Source of the DNA: a virus | Virus record (IMG/VR): IMGVR_UViG_3300029923_000054 | Location: 1 to 37,639 of that record | Reading direction: 5' to 3' (one strand) | Length of the DNA: 37,639 nucleotides | Program-made: the position numbers and the translations under genes | Notes under the pieces: model-generated | What the model was told of the DNA's origin: nothing | Seen by the model: the letters and a program-made list of their open reading frames with translations, nothing else | Databases searched by the model: none | In this document: positions 7,703 through 14,505 of the stretch, one piece after another | Layout of the letters: every line of letters begins with the position of its first letter | Position numbering within the stretch: the stretch's first letter is position 1

Positions 7703-8202
7703 CAGTTCACCTGAAAGACGAAAGGCGCATCGACACCCGTCGCGCCAAGTTTCGTTTTGATGCGCCAGCCGTTTACGAGTGGGAACACGCGCGCTCTATC
7801 GATCTCCACGTCGCCGACGATCGTTAGTCCGCTCGGTCGAGTGAGTTGCACCGGTATTAGCGTGAGTGGAATCGTGATCGACGTATCTCCGTTGCCATTG
7901 TCCGTCACGTTCCCGCCTAGAGCGGTGAAAGTCGAAGCGGATAGGGCAGTGCCCATCGCGACCAGTTGCGTGATAGACGGCACTCCGGCGACGAATTCGA
8001 CCTGAATCTTCAGGCTCGGAGCGATTCCGGCAAGCGCGACCACTTGCTTCATCGCCTGATTGAACATGCCGGCGCTTGGGTGCGCGGTCGGGTCTGGCGG
8101 GCGTACCGCGTCGTCCTGAAACGCGCCTCCGCCAAACTCCGCGATCGTTGGCCGATGCGGCAAGGCCTGATCGTAGGTGAGAACGCTGCTGAGTATTGTC
8201 AT
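7702..8202 (-). CDS. Stand-alone copy of the SGNH fibre's C-terminal domain
   Basis: This 166-residue protein aligns almost end to end with residues 457-616 of the SGNH fibre encoded at 2429-4279. Shared blocks include LSSVLTYDQ, IQVEF, TDNGNGDTS, DVEIDRARVFP and KTKLGATG. The two DNA stretches are also visibly similar, so this looks like a duplication rather than convergence. It overlaps the stop of the J-like baseplate gene by ATGA, so it is coupled to it. A structural role is likely, for instance a baseplate adaptor for the fibre. A chaperone or assembly domain is an alternative. Exact function unknown. Confidence 0.75.
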   Translation of the reverse strand: MTILSSVLTYDQALPHRPTIAEFGGGAFQDDAVRPPDPTAHPSAGMFNQAMKQVVALAGIAPSLKIQVEFVAGVPSITQLVAMGTALSASTFTALGGNVTDNGNGDTSITIPLTLIPVQLTRPSGLTIVGDVEIDRARVFPLVNGWRIKTKLGATGVDAPFVFQVN

Positions 8203-9704
8203 GGGAATACGGCAATCTCTAGGAGTGTGCGCTGGTATACCGTTATGCCTGGCGTCCCGACAGTGATCGGCGCCGTGCCTTCGACGACCGCTGCGCTCTG
8301 TACGCTGCGCAAACCGAGAATCGACATGACAGCGTTGTTTGTGACGCTATTCGGGTAGTTCTTCGGAGGCACCGGATTGCGCCGCTGCCTGCGGCCATCG
8401 CCCGAGAAGCTGGCGAACATTTCACCCGGGCCGAGGTTGTTGAAGTAGTCGAGCACCGGCTTCGCCAAATCGGCTAGCGAGTCCGACCACGGCATCGCGC
8501 GCGCGCCGACGGCCGGCGCGTATGTCGTATCGCTCCCGGTCAGCCCAACCGGATCCGCAGTGATCTCGTACGGGCCGGCACCGGTGACTCCGATGATCAG
8601 TTTCTTGCGAAACTTCAGCGCGACAGAGTCCCAAAACCCGATCGATTGCCCAATTTGCGGCGCGGAAATGCCGGTGTAGTCGCCGTTTTCTGTGCTGAGC
8701 TCGAATGCTATCGCGGCCGGGGAACCCGTCACTAGCATCGCGCCGGCTGTGCCGGCGGGTAGCCCGCGCGCCCTGTACGGAGGCCATGGCGAAGCGTCGA
8801 GCCATCCGGAAGAGCCTGGATCCCAGGCTAGTTGTAGGGTGAACGTCACCGGCAGTTTCACAACCTGCGCGCAGAAATAGGAATCATCTCCCGGCATTTG
8901 CCCGGTCAGCCATGCGAGCGCCGCGAGACGCTGCGACGTATTTGGCACGCGCAAATCCGGGCTAGCGTCGGCAGGTGTCGCGAGCAGGAACGCAAAGGCA
9001 TACGTCCCTGGCCCGAACACACAGGGGTAGGAAAAGACCGACGCGATCGCAAGGCCAGGTGTAGACCTGACCGCCGCCTGAATCGCGGCATCATTGTCCG
9101 CGTTGGGCGGGTTGCGGCGCGCCTCGCGTATGAGCGCGAGATAGGTCGCGTCGTCGGCAACGTCAGCGCCGCCAGTGAGACCGCCAGGGGCGACAGTAGC
9201 GGTCTGTCCGATGCCCTGACGCGGCGAGCTCCACTGCAGAGTAGTCCCCTCTGGAAGATTGGTTGCCGGGCCCGTGTCGAGCCCAATGATTCGGATCGGC
9301 GCGCCGTCAGCAAGCGTCTTTGACTCGATCGCCTCATAGCGTTTTTTTGTTAGCCGATTCTTGATTTCGTCGCGCAGCTGAACCGTGCCGCCGCTTGGAG
9401 CGGCAGAGACATAGACGTACCCGGATGCTCCTACGGCCTTCGGGCGAAACACCTTGTATCGCGCGCCGACACGATCGAGACGGTCGCCGGTTGCCGAATC
9501 CTCATTGATGCCGTTGGCAATCAGCACCGCGTCGGAGTAGATCGGGAGCAGAGTTATCGCGACGGTCTTGGCCAGGACGTCGGGCTGCGTGCCGTCGCTG
9601 GTGTCTGACTCCGGCGAAACGATGCCGTAGTCTCGGCGGAATTGGGTTTCGATCTCCCCACGGGTCGGGGTCTCGAGCGTGCCGGGTAGATCGTCGAGTG
9701 CCAT
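8199..9704 (-). CDS. Baseplate wedge protein J-like (Mu gp47 family)
   Basis: The 501-residue product begins with the usual signature of J-like proteins: a helix with QFRRDYGIVSP, a segment about leaving the cell of origin (QPDVLAKTVAITLLPIYSDAV), then a Gly-rich beta domain and RLDRVGARYKV. A second motif (ADDATYLALIREARRNPPNADNDAAI) matches the conserved central part where Mu gp47 and P2 gpJ have a YR.R...... helix and a variant of GT..D. Gene order (gp45-, gp46- and gp47-like) supports it. It is a wedge component connecting the tail hub to the fibres. The stop overlaps the next start by ATGA. Confidence 0.8.
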   Translation of the reverse strand: MALDDLPGTLETPTRGEIETQFRRDYGIVSPESDTSDGTQPDVLAKTVAITLLPIYSDAVLIANGINEDSATGDRLDRVGARYKVFRPKAVGASGYVYVSAAPSGGTVQLRDEIKNRLTKKRYEAIESKTLADGAPIRIIGLDTGPATNLPEGTTLQWSSPRQGIGQTATVAPGGLTGGADVADDATYLALIREARRNPPNADNDAAIQAAVRSTPGLAIASVFSYPCVFGPGTYAFAFLLATPADASPDLRVPNTSQRLAALAWLTGQMPGDDSYFCAQVVKLPVTFTLQLAWDPGSSGWLDASPWPPYRARGLPAGTAGAMLVTGSPAAIAFELSTENGDYTGISAPQIGQSIGFWDSVALKFRKKLIIGVTGAGPYEITADPVGLTGSDTTYAPAVGARAMPWSDSLADLAKPVLDYFNNLGPGEMFASFSGDGRRQRRNPVPPKNYPNSVTNNAVMSILGLRSVQSAAVVEGTAPITVGTPGITVYQRTLLEIAVFP

Positions 9705-9707
9705 GGT

Positions 9708-10166
9708 TCACTTCACTGTCGCGGTAAGGATGTTCAGCGGGTCGAGAGCCAGGTTTCGATAGTGCACAGCGACCCCGGTCTCGCCCTTCTTTGGGTCGGC
9801 AACTTGCACGCCTTCGAACGCGATCTTCCCTTCACTGATGAGCCGCGAGAATGGGAAAGCGTTCTGCGCTCGAATGTTCAAATCGTTTTGCTTCGCGACA
9901 CCGGTAAGTGGTGGGCCGTCAAACAGCGTGTGACCGACGCGCCTGTCGGCCTTGTGCGTGCCGCGCCGAATCGCGAAAGACCATTGTGCAGCCTGATCGA
10001 CCGGGTGCATTTCGGCGAACGTGCCATCCGCGTTTAGTTTGAAATTTCGAAGCTCGAGATCGAGATATGCCGCGGCCGGCGGATCGTTCGCCGACGGTGC
10101 AGAGGGCGCAGCTACCGGATCTTCGCCCGCCGGACCGTCGCCGGCCGCAAATTGTCCAGCTCCCAT
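9708..10166 (-). CDS. Baseplate wedge protein, Mu gp46 / gp25-W-like
   Basis: The 152-residue product has an extended Ala/Pro-rich N-terminus (1-32), then a compact domain beginning YLDLELRNFKLNADG. Central motifs (HPVDQAAQWSFAIRRGTH, then RVGHTLFDG) fit the small gp25-like lysozyme-fold wedge proteins that sit just upstream of the J-like protein in contractile tails. It starts 1 nt after the small Pro-rich gene and ends 3 nt before the J-like gene. No enzymatic activity is expected in this family. Assignment mainly by position, length and general pattern. Confidence 0.6.
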   Translation of the reverse strand: MGAGQFAAGDGPAGEDPVAAPSAPSANDPPAAAYLDLELRNFKLNADGTFAEMHPVDQAAQWSFAIRRGTHKADRRVGHTLFDGPPLTGVAKQNDLNIRAQNAFPFSRLISEGKIAFEGVQVADPKKGETGVAVHYRNLALDPLNILTATVK

Positions 10167-10167
10167 T

Positions 10168-10419
10168 TCATTCTTTCGGGCAAGGGATGGTGAGAGAATT
10201 TAGGAACGTCGTGATTTGGCTCATCACCTGATTGACGATCGCAATCACTCCCGGGTTGATCGTCAGCGGAGGCAACGGCGCTGCCGGTGTTGCCAGCGGG
10301 AACGGGAGCATCTTGCAGCACAGATCTGCGTTGAACGACGCCGACGGCTGCGGAGGAGTCAGCGATAGCCCGCCTGGCAGCGTCGGAAGCGGGACCTTTG
10401 GGAGTGGTGTGCATGCCAT
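10168..10419 (-). CDS. Small proline-rich baseplate-region protein, 83 aa
   Basis: The product is Pro-rich (PLPKVPLPTLPGGLSLTPP at the start) with a paired-Cys motif (DLCCKMLPF, about residues 33-41), a central PLPPL stretch, an amphipathic helix (VIAIVNQVMSQITTFLNSL) and a final IPCPKE. There is no signal peptide. It lies between the gp45-like spike and the gp46-like wedge gene and overlaps the spike stop by one base. Similar small Pro-rich proteins with a CC pair occur at this place in other Mu-like tails. Function unknown; tip or spike assembly is a guess from position. Confidence 0.65.
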   Translation of the reverse strand: MACTPLPKVPLPTLPGGLSLTPPQPSASFNADLCCKMLPFPLATPAAPLPPLTINPGVIAIVNQVMSQITTFLNSLTIPCPKE

Positions 10420-11252
10420 CAGGTCACAGATGATGAAGAGGCGGGGATCAGTGCTTCGAATGCAGTGAGCGACGAGGCCAGCGTCGTCACCGCAGTCGCA
10501 AGAGCGCCAGCGGCAGTAACGGCCGCCAGGTTTGCCGGCGTGAGCGCGCCAGCAATTGCAGTGACCGCAGTTGCCACAGCGGCGAAGCCTGTTGATATTG
10601 CAGCAAGCGCCGCGACAGTCGGATCGGCTTTTGCTACTGCGGACGCGACTCCCGCCGCCGTCCCGCCCGAAATAATGCTCGCCTCAGTCGAGGCCATGTT
10701 GCCGGTTAGTTTGATGTAACTGCTGAGCGCGCTGAACGGCACTGGAAGCCCGCCAATCGCGCCGAGGTCAATCGCGGCGCCTGAGCTGTGCAGCACATGA
10801 AAGCCGGTTGCGTCGAAGGTGATCTTTCCCCAGGGCGCGCTGAATAGCAGACCGTCGGGCTTGATTTGAAGCGCGACCGTTTTGCCGTTCGGCGTGTTGT
10901 CGTCGGTCGTGAAGAGCGAGATCCGACCATCCTTGTGAAAGCGAGCGAAGTTGCCGGAAGCGCCATGGACGAGCGTCTCGCCGCGCTTGAGCGACGGCAG
11001 CACGACTCGGCTCCGAGGGTCCGAGCAGAGCCAAGCGTGCGGCTCGTCGCCGTCGTAGCCGATCAGCGCCAGACAGCTGAATGCGCCATTCGCGTCAGGA
11101 TCCGGCGGATTCGCCATGAGCCCAAACGGGTGGTGCACCTCGACCGCCGGGACTCCGCTATTCTCCTCGCCGAAGCCGTCGTACTGGATGCCGATGAACC
11201 CGCTTGCGTCGACCTCGGAGTAGGTGATCGTGTGTAGGCGCCAATCAATCAT
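10419..11252 (-). CDS. Baseplate spike, Mu gp45 / gpV-like
   Basis: The 277-residue product has an N-terminal beta domain (1-110, with VEVHHPFGLMANPPDPDANG and PHAWLCSDPRSRVVLPSLKRGE, typical of the Mu gp45 OB fold). A short beta-helix-like stretch (about 110-165: DGRISLFTTDD, KITFDATGFHVLHSSGAAIDLG) follows. The C-terminal 85 residues are an Ala/Thr-rich helix-like low-complexity tail. Such spikes form the trimeric needle at the tail tip. It overlaps the hub gene stop by ATGA. The long Ala-rich tail is not part of the Mu protein and is odd; it could be a trimerising or anchoring segment. Confidence 0.75.
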   Translation of the reverse strand: MIDWRLHTITYSEVDASGFIGIQYDGFGEENSGVPAVEVHHPFGLMANPPDPDANGAFSCLALIGYDGDEPHAWLCSDPRSRVVLPSLKRGETLVHGASGNFARFHKDGRISLFTTDDNTPNGKTVALQIKPDGLLFSAPWGKITFDATGFHVLHSSGAAIDLGAIGGLPVPFSALSSYIKLTGNMASTEASIISGGTAAGVASAVAKADPTVAALAAISTGFAAVATAVTAIAGALTPANLAAVTAAGALATAVTTLASSLTAFEALIPASSSSVT

Positions 11253-12454
11253 GTTGGTTCAGATCCCGGGTCCGCGAAGATTAGATCTTGCGGTCGCATG
11301 AGGTGGACCGTGCTTTCGGTCTCGCGTAAGCGCGTGTGCGTGACGGCCTCGACGTAGAACAGCCCATGAATTCCGAGCTCGTCGTCGTCGACCTCGACCA
11401 TGGTGTCGGGCGTCCAGATTGCTCGTGCGTCTCCGCCACCAGTGAGTGACGGAGCGGAGTGCCCGGCCATCTTGTAGTTGAGCTGCCAGCCGTTTCGGTT
11501 TGCCTCGGCGATTTTGCGGCGCGCCATTGCTGCGGCCGCTTTCGGGTCGCGCGCCTTCGGGTCGTGGACCTGCAGCGTCTTAACGTCGTCGCCGCCGAGC
11601 AACGCGGCCATCTCCGCGTCAATCCACTCACCGTGATTTTTCGAGCGGCCGAAGTTGCGGCCTCCGCCGTGCCCGGCGACGATGCATTTCGTAAAACGCC
11701 GCCCGATGTTGTTTCGGAACTTGTGGCCGAGCACGTTGGCCGATTCGCTCTGACCACGCTTGCGGACAATGCGATAGACAGGCTCTTGGTTCGGGTTCGG
11801 CGCCGTGATCACGAAACCGCCGGAGCAGTCGGCCCACCAAAAAATGCCGCCGTGGTCGAATTGCGTCTTCAGGAACTCGCCCCAACGAGTGCCAAACTTG
11901 GCCGTTACGGTCTGGAATACGGTGCGCGTCGTGCCCGGTACTATCTGCTGCGGACCAGCGCTACCGTCCTCGAGCGTCGTTTCCTCGATCGTCGGAGCTG
12001 TCGCAACGATGGTTTTACCGACGTGCGACTTTCGGTTCGCGTTGTTGTCCGGGTGGATGAACGCATCGGGAAGACCAACCGCCTTGAGCGCAATCCTAAG
12101 CAGTTCTGTAAACGTAGTGTCCGCGGGAAAGCTCAGATCGGCCGAGACATACGCATCGTGAATGCGCGCCCCGAGGTCTCGCCCCTCGAAGTTAACCAAC
12201 GTTGCGCCGCCCGCGTCGCCAGTGTCGGGGCCGTCGGTGAACCCGTATTGAATCGGCGCCGCCCCAATATAAAGCTGAAATTGAGTGTTCGGCGGATACT
12301 TGGCGAGTAGCTCGCGCGTTACTGCGGCATTGCCGAGCCGAATCGCGAACGACGACGGCTGATTGAGAATGCCCTCACGGATCTCGTAGCTCTCGACGAT
12401 CGCGAGATCCTCGCCCCCCAGCACGAGGCGAACCGGGTCATAGTGGAGGGACAT
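11249..12454 (-). CDS. Baseplate hub protein, Mu gpP (gp44) / gpD-like
   Basis: The 401-residue product begins with a beta domain (SLHYDPVRLVLGGEDLAIVESYEIREG) and contains the family markers FAIRLGN, QLYIGAAPIQYGFTDGPD and VNFEGRDLGARIHDAYV. Together with the LNYKMAGHS block near residue 330 these match the gp27-like hub proteins of Mu and P2. Position between the N-like protein and the gp45 spike agrees. The hub forms a trimer that joins tail tube and spike. It is separated by 3 nt from the upstream gene and overlaps the next by ATGA. Confidence 0.8.
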   Translation of the reverse strand: MSLHYDPVRLVLGGEDLAIVESYEIREGILNQPSSFAIRLGNAAVTRELLAKYPPNTQFQLYIGAAPIQYGFTDGPDTGDAGGATLVNFEGRDLGARIHDAYVSADLSFPADTTFTELLRIALKAVGLPDAFIHPDNNANRKSHVGKTIVATAPTIEETTLEDGSAGPQQIVPGTTRTVFQTVTAKFGTRWGEFLKTQFDHGGIFWWADCSGGFVITAPNPNQEPVYRIVRKRGQSESANVLGHKFRNNIGRRFTKCIVAGHGGGRNFGRSKNHGEWIDAEMAALLGGDDVKTLQVHDPKARDPKAAAAMARRKIAEANRNGWQLNYKMAGHSAPSLTGGGDARAIWTPDTMVEVDDDELGIHGLFYVEAVTHTRLRETESTVHLMRPQDLIFADPGSEPT

Positions 12455-12457
12455 CGG

Positions 12458-13342
12458 CTAGAGCGCTTGGTAGATTTTGAGGATGGTTCCGCCGGGAATG
12501 GCGAAAGCATCGTCGATCGGATTCAGATTGAGGATCTCGCTCGCGCGCGTCGTATCGCCCTGGTAAACGAGCGCTGAAACGTCAATTACCGACATGGTGA
12601 CAGGCACTCGGAACTTGACGATCTTGCCGCCCGTGCGTTGCGTGTCTGTCAAGATCTCTTTTGCCGCGGCCCAAAGATCGCGCAGAGCATCCAAGATCCC
12701 GTGATTGGTTGCGTCCTGGAGCTCGATTCGCTGGTCGGCCTCCCTGCACAGCGCAACGAGCCCGAGGATTTTTGCTTCGAGCAAGCCGCCGTAGACGTTG
12801 CCCTGATCAACTATGGCCATCACATCATTGACGGCATTCAGCACGCTGTCGAAGATGCTTGGGTTCGGTAGTGTCTGGCTAAGATTGGTTAGCCGGCTCG
12901 CCTTGGTCGGCAGCGACTTCGGAGTGCTCACGAGATCATTGAGCAGGAACGAGTCGGAAGAGTCTTCGATAAACTTGAACGTCGCACGCTCACCCGAAAG
13001 GACTTTCGCCGTCATCTCCTGATCCCACTCGCGGCACATGCAGAACATGGGTCCGATCGATGGGATCATCAGATCCGCGGATGTCTCCTGCTCGAACAGC
13101 TCGCGGAGCTGCGCGAGTCGCTTCGGCCAAAGGTCGGGCCACTTGGCGAACGTGGTCTGAAAGTTCGAGACCATTTCGATCTCGTAGGGACGGCGCCCGA
13201 GTTTCTCGAGCGCGGCCGATGGCGAGTGCGAATACTCGTGCAGATGGTCCCGAACACCGCCGCGCACGCGCACGAGCTCGACCGGAAACTCGAGCCCCTG
13301 GAATGCCGCCCGGGGCAGGAGGATCAGATCGTTGACAGCCAT
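12458..13342 (-). CDS. DNA circularisation protein-like tail protein, Mu gpN
   Basis: The chosen start at 13342 (MAVNDLILLPRAAFQG) gives 294 residues. A longer reading to 13405 would add an Arg-rich lead not expected here. The first 140 residues have the N-family pattern: RAAFQGLEFPVELV, HEYSHSPSAALEKLGRRPYE and MVSNFQTTF. The rest is helical, ending in a short domain with ILNPID-like and GTILKIYQAL stretches. In Mu, gpN is a tail protein between the tape measure and the hub. Upstream lies the divergent gap that also serves the plus-strand lipoprotein gene, so this gene may start a new transcript. Confidence 0.75.
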   Translation of the reverse strand: MAVNDLILLPRAAFQGLEFPVELVRVRGGVRDHLHEYSHSPSAALEKLGRRPYEIEMVSNFQTTFAKWPDLWPKRLAQLRELFEQETSADLMIPSIGPMFCMCREWDQEMTAKVLSGERATFKFIEDSSDSFLLNDLVSTPKSLPTKASRLTNLSQTLPNPSIFDSVLNAVNDVMAIVDQGNVYGGLLEAKILGLVALCREADQRIELQDATNHGILDALRDLWAAAKEILTDTQRTGGKIVKFRVPVTMSVIDVSALVYQGDTTRASEILNLNPIDDAFAIPGGTILKIYQAL

Positions 13343-13414
13343 GGAATTGTCGGGATTTCTGCCGAATTCGGCCCGCCGCCTTGACGCGGGGCGCCGGCGA
13401 CGCACTGTGATCTG
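13343..13414. promoter_or_regulatory. Divergent intergenic region with possible plus-strand promoter
   Basis: This 72-nt gap separates the leftward N-like gene from the rightward lipoprotein gene. On the plus strand TTGACG (13381-13386) is a good -35, followed at about 17-18 nt by a poor -10 (around 13404-13410). If used, transcription would start almost at the ATG at 13415, that is, a leaderless or very short-leader message. This agrees with the lack of a ribosome site there. An imperfect inverted repeat (GAATT..CGG / CCGAATTC, 13344-13369) lies at the left. Weak evidence. Confidence 0.3.
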
Positions 13415-14200
13415 ATGAGGACTGGTGTCTGGGCGCTGTGCGCGTGCTTGGTGTGGGTCGTCGGGTGCGACGGGGGCGGGGTTGCCCTCGCGCCGCCGGA
13501 TGCCGAGGCGGGCGCAGCAGGAGCGCCCTACGTGCCGCCGGTCGGAGGCCAGTCAGGGGAGCAGGCGGTGAGCGGAGCTGGAGGCGCGCCGGTCGCCGTC
13601 GCTGGCGCCGGCCAGGGCGACGCCGGTTCGCGACCGACCGGCGGAACGTCTGCTGGCTCGGGAGGCGATCCGGTTGCGAGTGGCGGCGGCGGAGCCGGAG
13701 GCATCGGCAGCGCATCGGGTAGCGGTAGCGCTGGCGCCGCGTCCACGTGCTTCGATGGTGACCCGCAGACCTACGGAACTTGCACCTACCACCTGCGCAG
13801 CTGTACGGGGACCACGGCGATCGACTACGTGACGACCGACGGGGCAACCTTTACGTGTCCGACGATTAGTAACTGCACCTCCGCAGTGATAGCGCTGCAA
13901 GAGCACTGCACGGCAGGCGCCGGAGGATCGGGCGGGACTACCGGTGGAATCAGTGGCTCGGGTGGCGCGCCGGTCGATGATCCCGCATGCGGCGGAGCCG
14001 ATCAGTACAGCAACCCAGACAAAGGGCTTTGCTGCCCGGCGCTGCTTGCGAAATACCTCGCCGGTCCGTGTTGGCCGCAATCGCTGCCATGGCAGTCATG
14101 CGCGGCCGCTTGCCTACCTGGTAAGAATGTGGCTTGCCCGACCAACGGCCCGCCCCTGTGCGTCTGGGATACCGTCGAGCAGTGCAACAAATGCGGCTGA
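13415..14200 (+). CDS. Cysteine-rich surface lipoprotein, moron-like
   Basis: This 261-residue protein runs against the surrounding genes. It starts with a lipoprotein signal (MRTGVWALCACLVWVVGC, lipobox VVGC, Cys18). An 80-residue Gly/Ala/Ser-rich linker (25-110) follows, then a Cys-rich module (112-166), a second Gly-rich linker (168-186) and a second Cys-rich module (191-261, ending CNKCG). The layout is typical of myxobacterial surface lipoproteins and points to a Myxococcota host. It lies between the tape-measure and N-like genes, a place where phage morons are found. A role in surface masking, exclusion or host fitness is possible; none can be shown. No ribosome site is visible before the ATG. 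Confidence 0.75.
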   Translation: MRTGVWALCACLVWVVGCDGGGVALAPPDAEAGAAGAPYVPPVGGQSGEQAVSGAGGAPVAVAGAGQGDAGSRPTGGTSAGSGGDPVASGGGGAGGIGSASGSGSAGAASTCFDGDPQTYGTCTYHLRSCTGTTAIDYVTTDGATFTCPTISNCTSAVIALQEHCTAGAGGSGGTTGGISGSGGAPVDDPACGGADQYSNPDKGLCCPALLAKYLAGPCWPQSLPWQSCAAACLPGKNVACPTNGPPLCVWDTVEQCNKCG

Positions 14201-14454
14201 CCCCTCCGCCACGCCTTCCCCCGATCGACCCGCTCGAGTCCGAGCTCCAAGAAATGTCGATCGCGATCGATCGCGGCTTTCCGCATTTCCCGCCGCCACC
14301 TCCGCCGCCGGTCGATCGGCATTCGCTCGCGCGCGTTGCGCCGTCCGCTCTCATGCATCGCGAAGAGACGATCGACTGGATTAGGCTTCTCGCGCGCATT
14401 CTCCTATGCACCGTGCTCGCGCTCCTGCTTTTCGCGGCCTGGAGCCTGTATTGA
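14191..14454 (+). CDS. Small membrane protein with C-terminal anchor, coupled to the lipoprotein
   Basis: The ATG at 14191 lies inside the end of the lipoprotein gene (10-nt overlap). The 87-residue product is Pro-rich at first (RLTPPPRLPP and a run of seven prolines near residue 37) and ends in one hydrophobic segment (about 65-86, LLARILLCTVLALLLFAAW) followed by only Ser-Leu-Tyr. This is a tail-anchored or C-in topology. A longer reading from 14134 is possible but lacks a ribosome site, and the overlap favours translational coupling. Together with the lipoprotein it makes a two-gene plus-strand unit spanning both membranes. Function unknown. Confidence 0.6.
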   Translation: MRLTPPPRLPPIDPLESELQEMSIAIDRGFPHFPPPPPPPVDRHSLARVAPSALMHREETIDWIRLLARILLCTVLALLLFAAWSLY

Positions 14455-14465
14455 CGAACTCAAGT

Positions 14466-14505
14466 ATCTCGATCCGTTGAACTCAGTTTTTTTGGAATTT
14501 TCCAA
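14466..14505. repeat. Copy B of the 40-nt dispersed direct repeat
   Basis: It matches positions 1-40 at 31 of 40 bases in the same orientation. It fills the gap between the convergent plus-strand membrane gene (ends 14454) and the tape-measure stop codon (14506-14508), ending exactly at that stop. The core is AACTCAGTT here and AACTGAGTT in copy A, a palindrome differing only at the central base. An A/T-rich half palindrome (TTGGAA/TTCCAA) borders it. No standard terminator is formed on either strand. Confidence 0.6.

Noticed and set aside
11459-12310. Rightward open frame opposite the hub gene
   Set aside because: It is Arg/Val-rich and fully overlaps a well-supported hub protein gene; no promoter or start signal.
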